Positions 24,609-31,289 of a stretch of DNA of 42,800 nt are shown here, in pieces. The notes under the pieces were generated by a model. The model did no database searches, was not told where the DNA came from, and saw nothing but the letters and a program-made list of their open reading frames with translations. The stretch's first letter is position 1. The number at the start of each line of letters is the position of its first letter. The DNA is from an uncultured Bacilli bacterium (GTDB taxonomy: Bacteria; Bacillota_I; Bacilli_A; RF39; UBA660), in the NCBI GenBank assembly GCA_944358815.1, contig CALVRX010000014.1, positions 1 through 42,800 on the forward strand. The letters run 5' to 3'. A program made the position numbers and the translations under genes.

Positions 24609-25505
24609 ATGTACGATGAGGAAGATAATAAACGTGAGACATTAAAAGGCGTTTTTATAAAAATTGTTTTAGTGGTACTTTTAATATTTGTGCTTATGAT
24701 GTTATTTCCAACTAAAGGTTTTGTAACAAATTATGTCGATGAAAAAGTAGCCGAAAACAGTAATAATGGTGTTGATAATTTCAATAATAATTTACTTGCA
24801 ATGGCAACAGCTGGAAGTGGTTATTTTACTTCATCTAGGTTACCTAAAGAAACTGGTGAGAAAGTAAGAATGACTTTAGGTGATATGTATGATGATAAGT
24901 TATTAGTTAAGTTTTCTGATAGTAATAATAGGACATGTAATACAAAAGAATCATATTTAGAAGTTACTAGGGAAGAGTCAGAATATACAATGAAAGTTAA
25001 TTTATCTTGTTCTGACAAAGAAGATTATATAATGCTTCATATGGGACTTGATGGCACATCATTTCCCAGTACCAGCACCGCAAGGTGCGAGTTCGTAAAA
25101 AATCTTGACGAGACTTGGGCATATGGAAATTGGTCAAGTTGGAGTACTAAGAGAGTTAGTTCTAATAGTACTAGGCAAGTACAGACGAAAGTAAGCAAAG
25201 TTCAATCTGGAACAAAAAAGGTTCCGCGTACAACAACTTATGAAGGTGGGGCAACGAAAGTACTTTATAATGGTTATGTAAAGTATGTTTGTCCTTCTGA
25301 TTATGATAATGCAGGTGTGTATGACAGTGCGGTAAGTTGTAAGAGAAGTGTTACTACTTATGTAACAGAGCCAGTTTATAAGAATGTTACTTATTATAGA
25401 TATAGAACGAAAACTTTAAGTAGCAAAGTTGATACTAAGTGGTCAAGTTGTGATGATACAGCATTAATTGATCAAGGTTATGTTAAAACTGGAAAAGAGG
25501 ACTAG
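24609..25505 (+). CDS. Membrane-anchored extracellular protein of unknown function
   Basis: 298 residues. After 13 charged residues a single membrane helix (FIKIVLVVLLIFVLMMLF, about 15-34) anchors the protein with its bulk outside. The outer part has Cys residues scattered as possible disulphide pairs (RTCNTKE, NLSCSDKED, VCPSDYD, VSCKRS, WSSCDD). A Trp-rich segment WAYGNWSSWSTK and a later WSSC resemble the WxxW spacing of thrombospondin type-1 repeats, though I see no full repeat. Tyr/Val/Thr-rich strands with TYVTEPVYKNVTYYRYRTKT follow. ATG 24609 is preferred since AGGGGG lies nine bases before it; the GTG at 24603 would be too close. It has its own promoter and terminator, so it is monocistronic. 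Confidence 0.75.
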   Translation: MYDEEDNKRETLKGVFIKIVLVVLLIFVLMMLFPTKGFVTNYVDEKVAENSNNGVDNFNNNLLAMATAGSGYFTSSRLPKETGEKVRMTLGDMYDDKLLVKFSDSNNRTCNTKESYLEVTREESEYTMKVNLSCSDKEDYIMLHMGLDGTSFPSTSTARCEFVKNLDETWAYGNWSSWSTKRVSSNSTRQVQTKVSKVQSGTKKVPRTTTYEGGATKVLYNGYVKYVCPSDYDNAGVYDSAVSCKRSVTTYVTEPVYKNVTYYRYRTKTLSSKVDTKWSSCDDTALIDQGYVKTGKED

Positions 25506-25525
25506 GTGATTGCCTAGTTTTCTTT
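25501..25525 (+). terminator. Terminator after the 24609 gene
   Basis: ACTAGG (25501-25506) pairs with CCTAGT (25513-25518), followed by a T-rich tail; it overlaps the stop codon. Confidence 0.8.
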
Positions 25526-25582
25526 GACTATATATGTCAAAGGAGATGTCAAATTTTAGCTAATATAGTGTAGTTATTTGAT

Positions 25583-25609
25583 TTGCACTTTAATATGTGC
25601 TATTATAAT
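25583..25609 (+). promoter_or_regulatory. Predicted promoter of the 25646 gene
   Basis: TTGCAC (25583-25588) and TATAAT (25604-25609) with a short 15-base spacer. Confidence 0.5.
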
Positions 25610-25645
25610 ACTAGTATAGTACGCCACTAGGAAGGAATGACAGCC

Positions 25646-26059
25646 ATGGAAAAATATATTTTTGGTTATCAAAATGAGAATGAATTTAAGAAGTTAGAAA
25701 GTGCTTTGAAAAAGTATAATATGCTAGCTTTTAAAAAATTATATTTTGAGTATTACCCTAAGATTAAAGCTGGGGAATTTTTAGGTACAGTAGTGGCAGA
25801 AGATGGAAATGTAAGACAGTATGAAGTAAAACTTCCTACCGATGCTTTATTTGCTAAAGTACATGGAGAGGTAAAATTGCATTATGAGGTTAATGATGAA
25901 ACAAAGAGTGTGACTTTAGTTACTTTATCTCCAGAAGAAATTTTAAGTGAGGGGCATCAATCAGAACTTGTTACTTATAAAGGAGTTATGCTTTCTAAAG
26001 ACCATTCAGATAAAGATAAATTTAAAATAAATTTATTAAATATGATAAATAAGGTATAA
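25646..26059 (+). CDS. Small protein of unknown function
   Basis: 137 residues, soluble, with a helical N-terminus (NENEFKKLESALKKYNMLAFKKLYFEYYPKI) and a beta-rich C-terminal half (YEVKLPTDALFAKVHGEVKLHYEVNDETKSVTLVTLSPEE). No membrane segment, signal or known motif is seen. ATG 25646 is chosen because AGGAAGG ends ten bases upstream; the ATG at 25637 would leave only one base. It precedes two tRNA genes, which have their own promoter. Confidence 0.7.
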   Translation: MEKYIFGYQNENEFKKLESALKKYNMLAFKKLYFEYYPKIKAGEFLGTVVAEDGNVRQYEVKLPTDALFAKVHGEVKLHYEVNDETKSVTLVTLSPEEILSEGHQSELVTYKGVMLSKDHSDKDKFKINLLNMINKV

Positions 26060-26074
26060 ATTTTAACTTACTTC

Positions 26075-26103
26075 TTGCATATTATTTAGTAATGTGGTAT
26101 TAT
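26075..26103 (+). promoter_or_regulatory. Predicted promoter of the tRNA pair
   Basis: TTGCAT (26075-26080), 17-base spacer, TATTAT (26098-26103), 18 bases before the first tRNA. Confidence 0.7.
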
Positions 26104-26121
26104 ATAGGAGTCAGTTAAGTT

Positions 26122-26198
26122 GGACCCTTAGCTCAGTTGGTTAGAGCATCCGGCTCATAACCGGGCGGTCGATGGTTCGAGTCCATCAGGGTCCACCA
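26122..26198 (+). tRNA. tRNA with CAT anticodon, probably tRNA-Ile2 (lysidine type)
   Basis: A full 77-nt cloverleaf with encoded CCA. Acceptor GGACCCT pairs with AGGGTCC; the anticodon loop CTCATAA gives CAT; the T arm has GGTTCGAGTCC. G1-C72 pairing rules out initiator tRNA-fMet. C4-G69 and C5-G68 pairs and the GGACCxTTAGCTCAGTTGG start resemble the isoleucine tRNA whose C34 is turned to lysidine by TilS, rather than elongator Met. This Ile/Met choice is inference. Confidence 0.95.
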
Positions 26199-26206
26199 TT
26201 TAAGAT

Positions 26207-26291
26207 GCGGGCGTGGCGAAATTGGTAGACGCACTAGACTTAGGATCTAGCGCCTTACGGCATGGGGGTTCAAGTCCCTTCGCCCGCACCA
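26207..26291 (+). tRNA. tRNA-Leu (TAG)
   Basis: An 85-nt class II tRNA with a long variable arm (CGCCTTACGGCAT region) and encoded CCA. Acceptor GCGGGCG pairs with CGCCCGC; the anticodon stem CTAGA/TCTAG holds loop CTTAGGA, anticodon TAG. It lies eight bases after the CAT tRNA, so both are on one transcript. Confidence 0.96.
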
Positions 26292-26328
26292 AATGAAATT
26301 TGGTTCGTGGTTGACGGACTTTATATAG

Positions 26329-26352
26329 AGAACTTTTATAAGTTCTTTTTTT
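26329..26352 (+). terminator. Terminator of the tRNA transcript
   Basis: AGAACTT (26329-26335) pairs with AAGTTCT (26340-26346) around TTAT, followed by seven T. Confidence 0.88.
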
Positions 26353-26436
26353 GATATACTAGGAAATTTGTTTGGCAGAAAAAATAGAAGTTGATATTAT
26401 TATAAATAATGATGCTTTAGAAAAATAGTATTTATA

Positions 26437-26464
26437 AAAAGCTTGTTTTTTTTGACAAGCTTTT
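26437..26464. terminator. Bidirectional hairpin terminator
   Basis: AAAAGCTTGT (26437-26446) pairs with ACAAGCTTTT (26455-26464). It overlaps the end of the minus-strand membrane gene and could also stop transcription from the left. Confidence 0.75.
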
Positions 26465-27261
26465 AAGTTTCTCTTTTTTTAATGATGAAATTTTTAATAA
26501 ATTTATCTTGGTTTCGATTTTTAAGATATATATATCCAAAGATGTTGAATATTATGGCGCCGATAAAGTTTACAATTAAATCTTTTATGGTATCATTTAG
26601 ACCAATATCTAAATAGTTATCTATTTTGGCGATAGGTTTATTATTTTTATCATATATAATGGTGTAATCGATATTATCAATAGTGATAACTTTGTTGCTT
26701 TGAGCCGGGTCTAGAGTTACGGTATTTATTTTACTAACATATTCGTCTTTCTGCATGTCATAGCCTAATATTTTATCCATTCCGTATTCGAAGAATTCCC
26801 AAATTATGCCGATGGTCATAGAAAAACAAAAAGAAAATAGACATAAAAATATTGGAGATAGGTGTATACTTTTTAAATATTTATTTAAGATGTCGAATAG
26901 GGAAAAACCAATAGCGGAAATTTTAGGAACCATTTAAGGTGTGTAAGATTGTATCCCAAAAGGGGATGATACCGTAGAAATTATTGATTTCCCCTAGTAT
27001 TTCAGCGAAAAAGACAAAAAGCATAATAATAATTTCTATGGCGTTGGGCAGATCTACTTTTAGACGACGCTCGATTATAAATGGTAAAAATAGTAATATT
27101 AATGAGAGAATACATAGAGCCGCATTTTCGTATTCTTTTCTAATTAACTGTAGAATTAAGCATAATATAATTAATCCTCTAAGTAATAGATATACTGCAA
27201 ATTTAGATTTGTTTTTTTTGATTTCTTCTTTTATTTCTTTGATATGATTATGTTTTTTCAT
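26463..27261 (-). pseudogene. Frameshifted multi-spanning membrane protein (YjdF/DUF2238-like)
   Basis: Two overlapping minus-strand frames together make one protein. The first (27261-26923, 112 residues) has helices around LLLRGLIILCLILQLI, ALCILSLILLFLPF and IEIIIMLFVFFAEIL and stops right after FWDTILHTLNG. The second (26933-26463, 156 residues) resumes with AIGFSLFDILNKY, then SMTIGIIWEFFEYGMDKILG, YDMQKDEYV, LDIGLNDTIKDLIVNFIGA and a last helix. In the intact family these parts are continuous through HTLNGxxxxAIGFSL. The frame changes in the 11-base overlap around 26923-26933, so this is a frameshift mutation, a sequencing error, or less likely two coupled half-proteins. GAGGT precedes the first ATG (27261). 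Confidence 0.7.
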
Positions 27262-27338
27262 TGTTTACCTCGCTTATTTTTCTTATTACAATTATACCAT
27301 ATTTATTGATGCTTTTGTCCTTTAAAGCGTTGTTTCGT

Positions 27339-27367
27339 TTGATATAACTAGTTTTTTTTGCTATAAT
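27339..27367 (+). promoter_or_regulatory. Strong predicted promoter of the orphan gene at 27464
   Basis: TTGATA (27339-27344), 17-base spacer, TATAAT (27362-27367). It gives a leader of about 90 nt. Confidence 0.75.
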
Positions 27368-27405
27368 AGCTATAATATATATTGGAGGAGATAATCTGAA
27401 AAAAA

Positions 27406-27457
27406 GTTCAAGGTTTTCATTCCTATGTGTGCCTTGAACGTAGAGAAAGGAATGAAA
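27406..27457 (+). promoter_or_regulatory. Leader with two interleaved helices covering the ribosome binding site
   Basis: GTTCAAGG (27406-27413) is perfectly complementary to CCTTGAAC (27432-27439). TTTCATTCCT (27415-27424), in the loop of that hairpin, is perfectly complementary to AGGAATGAAA (27448-27457), which contains the ribosome binding site GGA and an ATG. The order a-b-a'-b' is that of an H-type pseudoknot, or of two competing hairpins. Either would control ribosome access to the gene downstream. Confidence 0.6.
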
Positions 27458-27463
27458 TTTAAT

Positions 27464-28495
27464 ATGGAAACAAAAAAGGCAAGTGTCAATGATTTAATTG
27501 CACTTTGTTATATAATTGATAGTTTTGCTGAATTTAGTAGTGATTTTCATGAACTTATGAAGATGAATTGTGAGATTGATGTGGTTATAAAGTTATGTAA
27601 TGTAGGTGTTACTATACAAGATAATAAGAAGTTTTTTGATTCTAAAAATATGAAAATAATTAAGGATTTTTATCAAAAACATAAAGATGAAATAAATATT
27701 ATTAATAAACATTCTAGTTTATGGAGTTTTTTACATTATAATTATGATGGTAAGGGAAATCTTACTACCGGTGAATGGACGAATTTTGTGTTTTTCTATC
27801 AATACTTTTTAAATCATAAAAATCAATTAGGTCAAACACTTTTAACTTTAGAAAAAATAAAAAGCTTGGGAATTATTGATTTAGAATTTAATGAACTGGA
27901 AAATTTTACAGAGCAGGTGTTTCAGGCTTACACTGAATTTTCTTTGAATGGTAATTTTGAATATTTAGAAAATATGAAAGTGGTATCTAATTATGATAAA
28001 GAAAAAGTGAGATATAAGAGTTTAGGGTCTAATTATAAGATTGATGTTAAGAAAGTGATGCGTTTTGATTATTTAAATAGTAAACATAAAATTGTAGTTA
28101 ATAATTTACTTTTTGATTCTTCAAGACTTCCAGAAAACTTATCTGAAGAAGTTATTTTTGCAGATATTAGAAAATTTTTAGATGAACATGGAGAAGAGTG
28201 GGCAAGAGTACGTGGGGTTATTGAAAATTCTGTTTGTTTAAGTATAGCAACTGATGATTTAAACGGAACGTTTTATGATGTGAATAATGTTGTTCAACGC
28301 TTAGAAAATATTGAAAAAAAGGAGGAAGTACTTGCAATATTATATGAAATAAAAGAAAGATTAGAAAAACTTAAAGAAATCAATGAAGAAATTAGTGATA
28401 GTATTTGTGATGATTTAATTACTAAAGATGAGATAAAAAGAGTTAAATTGAAACATATACAAAGAAGAGTTTTTCAGCGTCGGCGTTGGAATTAA
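27464..28495 (+). CDS. Orphan protein of unknown function, paralogous to the 32173-33153 gene
   Basis: I do not recognise the family. The 343-residue protein is soluble, Asn/Lys/Glu-rich, largely helical, and ends with a probable coiled coil (NNVVQRLENIEKKEEVLAILYEIKERLEKLKEINEEI) and a very basic tail (KRVKLKHIQRRVFQRRRWN). A central block, YKSLGSNYKIDVKKVMRFDY then VVNNLLFDSSRLPE, resembles YKKINGPYCYINVKEAKYIL and IVSNLMFDTSTLPS in the minus-strand gene at 32173. ATG 27464 lies 12 bases after AAAGGA; ATG 27452 touches that site and is less likely, and an upstream frame to 27425 is probably untranslated. It has its own strong promoter and a structured leader. Confidence 0.7.
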   Translation: METKKASVNDLIALCYIIDSFAEFSSDFHELMKMNCEIDVVIKLCNVGVTIQDNKKFFDSKNMKIIKDFYQKHKDEINIINKHSSLWSFLHYNYDGKGNLTTGEWTNFVFFYQYFLNHKNQLGQTLLTLEKIKSLGIIDLEFNELENFTEQVFQAYTEFSLNGNFEYLENMKVVSNYDKEKVRYKSLGSNYKIDVKKVMRFDYLNSKHKIVVNNLLFDSSRLPENLSEEVIFADIRKFLDEHGEEWARVRGVIENSVCLSIATDDLNGTFYDVNNVVQRLENIEKKEEVLAILYEIKERLEKLKEINEEISDSICDDLITKDEIKRVKLKHIQRRVFQRRRWN

Positions 28496-28501
28496 TAATA
28501 A

Positions 28502-28535
28502 AAACCTATAAAGTTACAGTTTACTTTATAGGTTT
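28502..28535. terminator. Bidirectional terminator between convergent genes
   Basis: Thirteen perfect pairs (28502-28514 with 28523-28535) around an eight-base loop, A-rich on the left and T-rich on the right, so it serves both the plus-strand orphan and the minus-strand pair. Confidence 0.88.
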
Positions 28536-29106
28536 ATTTTCTTTTTTGAAAACTTTTAATATAAGTATCCATATCATCATGGGCATAATATGGAAAACTA
28601 CTTAAGACAATACATTTAGCTGTCGGAATATTAGATTCTACTAGTATACCTAAGATATTATTAGCAGCATTTTCATCGATGACAAATTTTTCTCCTGAAT
28701 TAGTTAGATAACTATATATAGTAGGGAATCTATGAGCAGCTGTTGGGGTAAATTCTCTTTCTGTGTTATATTTACTTAACCAGTTACCATTTTCTCTAAC
28801 TTGAGCAGTAGTTTTTAGGATGTTTTCTAAGCTTCCATTATAGAAAGTGTTTGAAAATTTTTTAATAGTAACTATTTGTTGATTATTTATAAATTCACCA
28901 ATAATATGGGCTAGTTTTTCATTTTGAATTGTATAGTTTTGAGCTAAATAATCATATAATTCTGTGAGGTCTTCAGGATTTCCTGTCCAATATTTATAGG
29001 CAAAATCTATTTGCTGTTTACGGTTAAGTTTTTTGCTTCTTGGGATAGCTGATTGATTAATTAAGTCACAAACTTGTTTTATTCTTGTAATTTTATTTTC
29101 TTCCAT
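28534..29106 (-). CDS. Unknown protein, second of two tandem paralogues
   Basis: 190 residues with no recognised family. The layout matches its upstream neighbour: an N-terminal helical domain with a KQQIDFAYKYW motif, then WLSKYNTEREF, AHRFPTIYSYLTNSGEKFVIDENAANNILGIL, NIPTAKCIVLSS and a closing MDTYIKSFQKRK. The neighbour has IQEKIVFAYQYHE, WLEPFDENAIF, AKYPSITSYQDKDGNIISFDKENA, IFPARRIVESAYS and FDKYVKALKNI at matching positions. It is soluble with no signal peptide. The ATG at 29106 is preceded (minus strand) by GGAGTGA lying in the end of the upstream gene; one base separates the two frames, so they are co-translated. Confidence 0.75.
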   Translation of the reverse strand: MEENKITRIKQVCDLINQSAIPRSKKLNRKQQIDFAYKYWTGNPEDLTELYDYLAQNYTIQNEKLAHIIGEFINNQQIVTIKKFSNTFYNGSLENILKTTAQVRENGNWLSKYNTEREFTPTAAHRFPTIYSYLTNSGEKFVIDENAANNILGILVESNIPTAKCIVLSSFPYYAHDDMDTYIKSFQKRK

Positions 29107-29107
29107 T

Positions 29108-29728
29108 TTATTTCACTCCTTTTATGTTTTTTAATGCTTTAACATATTTATCAAATGTCCCTTTGGCTACATGACTATAGGCGCTTTCTACGATACGCCT
29201 AGCTGGGAAGATGCCTTGTTCAATGATTGCTAGTTTAACTTTTGTTGCGTTTTCTTTATCAAAAGAAATTATATTTCCATCTTTATCTTGGTAAGAAGTT
29301 ATTGATGGATATTTGGCTGAAAAAATTGCATTTTCATCAAATGGTTCGAGCCAATTTTGATGGTCGTATTCACGAACTATTTCTTTAGTACCTAATCCCA
29401 TTCCTCTTTCCATAAGGATAGATATTTTTGGTGTTGATTGGATATATTCATAACGTGAGTCTGGATAAGGCTTAAGCATATTATTATGAATAATAAATTT
29501 AGATATTATTTTTCTTGACTCTGGATTAGTTTCATTTACTTGTTTTAGAATGTCAATGATGCTGGTGCCATGCATTAATTCGTGATATTGATAGGCAAAA
29601 ACAATTTTTTCTTGGATACTTAAAGTATATTTTAAATTTGGTACTGTTGTTTGTACTTTGTGTCTTTGTTGTGTTTCATTTATTAAGTCTTGTAATGTTT
29701 GAATAGATTGTTCATTTATTTTTAACAT
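29108..29728 (-). CDS. Unknown protein, first of two tandem paralogues
   Basis: 206 residues, unrecognised. The N-terminal segment SIQEKIVFAYQYHELMHGTS and the C-terminal region from AKYPSITSYQDKDGNIISFD to FDKYVKALKNIKGVK are shared in pattern with the following gene, indicating an old duplication. The start is ATG 29728 (minus strand), with AAAGGA eight bases before; the TTG at 29734 is not needed. A near-perfect promoter lies upstream with an inverted repeat against its -35, so the pair is probably a regulated operon. The C-terminal region could be a DNA- or protein-binding fold, but this is a guess. Confidence 0.75.
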   Translation of the reverse strand: MLKINEQSIQTLQDLINETQQRHKVQTTVPNLKYTLSIQEKIVFAYQYHELMHGTSIIDILKQVNETNPESRKIISKFIIHNNMLKPYPDSRYEYIQSTPKISILMERGMGLGTKEIVREYDHQNWLEPFDENAIFSAKYPSITSYQDKDGNIISFDKENATKVKLAIIEQGIFPARRIVESAYSHVAKGTFDKYVKALKNIKGVK

Positions 29729-29767
29729 AAGCAAATTCCTTTCTTTTCCATAAAAAACACAAGTGAT

Positions 29768-29795
29768 ATTATATCATGGTTTGTTAAAATGTCAA
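29768..29795 (-). promoter_or_regulatory. Near-consensus promoter of the tandem paralogue pair
   Basis: On the minus strand TTGACA (29795-29790), 16-base spacer, TATAAT (29773-29768). Both hexamers are perfect consensus. Confidence 0.8.
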
Positions 29796-29796
29796 C

Positions 29797-29832
29797 TTTA
29801 CGTTTATTATTAATATTAAAAATAAACGTAAA
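29797..29832. promoter_or_regulatory. Inverted repeat between divergent operons, probable operator
   Basis: TTTACGTTTATT (29797-29808) and AATAAACGTAAA (29821-29832) are perfect 12-base arms around 12 AT-only bases. One arm lies one base from the minus-strand -35, and the other upstream of cysS. The lack of a T-run and the placement speak for a protein-binding site rather than a terminator. Confidence 0.65.
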
Positions 29833-29891
29833 TTTTCGAAAAAATAAAGATATATGTGATATAATTTTATATAAGGTTATGAGGTGAGAGA

Positions 29892-31289
29892 ATGCAATTA
29901 TATAATACACTTACAAAGAAGGTAGAGGAATTTATTCCTTATAATAAAGATTTAGTTACTATGTATACATGTGGACCAACAGTTTATTATTATGCACATA
30001 TTGGTAATTTACGAACTTATATTTCTGAGGATATTTTAGAAAAGGGCTTAAAATATTTAGGATATAATGTGAAAAGATGTATGAATATTACGGATGTTGG
30101 TCATTTGACTGGCGATGGTGATACTGGTGAAGATAAGTTAATGACAGCTGCTAAGAAAGAACATAAATCGGTTTTAGATATAGCTAAATTTTATACAGAT
30201 GCTTTTTTTAAGGATTTAGATAGACTTAATATTAAAAGACCAGAGATAGTTAGTCCAGCAACAGAAAATATTTCCTTTTATATTAAAATGATTAGTAAGT
30301 TACTCGATGAAGGCTATGCTTATGAGTCAGGTGGTAATATTTATTTTGATACTTCTAAATATCCAAATTATTATGAACTATCTGGAAGAAGTAGAGAAGA
30401 TTTAATGCTTGCTGTTCGTGATGATGTGGATGTTGATGAAAACAAACGTAATCCATTTGATTTTGGCCTTTGGTTTACGAATTCTAAATTTAAAGATCAA
30501 GAACTTAAATGGGATAGTCCGTTTGGCTATGGGTATCCTGGCTGGCATATTGAGTGTTCCGCGATTGCTATTCAAAATTTAGGAGAACATTTGGATATTC
30601 ATTGTGGTGGAGTGGATAATATATTTCCACATCATACTAATGAAATCGCACAATCCGAATGTTATTTAGGTCATAAGTGGTGTAATTATTGGGTACATAT
30701 GGAATTTTTGAATGATAAATCGGGTAAGATGAGTAAGTCTAAAGGAGATTCTAAGGATTTAAATAGTTTAATTGAAAAAGGTTATGATCCTATAGTATAT
30801 AGATATTTTTGTTTACAGTCACATTATCGAAAAGTGCTTGTTTATAGTTTAGAGAGTTTAGATATGGCAACTAATGCTTATAATAAATTAAAAGGAAAAA
30901 TTAGACAAATTAAGAGTAATGCTGAAGGTGAGATAAATTATAAAGAAGCATTATCTTATCAAGAAAGTTTTAAAAAGGCTTTTTCTAATGATATGAACAC
31001 TTCTATGATGCTTACTACTTTATATGATGTTATTAAAAGTGATTTAAATAATAATACAAAACTTTATCTAATTAATGATTTTGAGAATGTTTTGTCGCTT
31101 TCTTTATTAGAAGATGATAAAATATCAGATGAAATCAGAAGCTATGTATTAAAGAAAATTGATGAAAGAAATCAGGCTAAAAAAGATAAAAATTATGAAC
31201 TTGCTGATAAAATTAGAAGCGAATTACTAGAAAAGAATATCATTATTAAAGATACGAGAGAGGGTACTGTGTTTGAAATTAAAAAATAA
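29892..31289 (+). CDS. cysS: Cysteinyl-tRNA synthetase
   Basis: Class I synthetase charging tRNA-Cys. TMYTCGPTVYYYAHIGNLRTY near the N-terminus holds the zinc Cys and the HIGN version of the HIGH signature. FGYGYPGWHIECSAIA, HCGGVDNIFPHHTNEIAQSE and the KMSKSKGD loop (about 276) follow. Length of 465 residues is standard. The ATG has GAGGTGAGAG upstream, and an extended -10 (TGATATAAT, 29857-29865) lies about 26 bases earlier. In Bacillus cysS is T-box regulated with cysE; here there is no T-box and the partner is truB, whose start overlaps the cysS end by 17 bases. Confidence 0.96.
   Translation: MQLYNTLTKKVEEFIPYNKDLVTMYTCGPTVYYYAHIGNLRTYISEDILEKGLKYLGYNVKRCMNITDVGHLTGDGDTGEDKLMTAAKKEHKSVLDIAKFYTDAFFKDLDRLNIKRPEIVSPATENISFYIKMISKLLDEGYAYESGGNIYFDTSKYPNYYELSGRSREDLMLAVRDDVDVDENKRNPFDFGLWFTNSKFKDQELKWDSPFGYGYPGWHIECSAIAIQNLGEHLDIHCGGVDNIFPHHTNEIAQSECYLGHKWCNYWVHMEFLNDKSGKMSKSKGDSKDLNSLIEKGYDPIVYRYFCLQSHYRKVLVYSLESLDMATNAYNKLKGKIRQIKSNAEGEINYKEALSYQESFKKAFSNDMNTSMMLTTLYDVIKSDLNNNTKLYLINDFENVLSLSLLEDDKISDEIRSYVLKKIDERNQAKKDKNYELADKIRSELLEKNIIIKDTREGTVFEIKK

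Noticed and set aside
26984-27247. Plus-strand open frame of 87 codons opposite the split membrane gene.
   Set aside because: It lies antisense to the helices of the YjdF-like protein, has no ribosome binding site and no sensible protein pattern.
27396-27437. A 13-codon leader peptide with CTG start after the strong GGAGGAG at 27384-27390.
   Set aside because: CTG starts are rare and the run of seven A makes the frame uncertain. The GGAGGAG is puzzling but not enough to call a gene.
29797-29832. The inverted repeat as a terminator of the divergent genes.
   Set aside because: It lies upstream of both genes, not downstream, and no T-run follows either arm.
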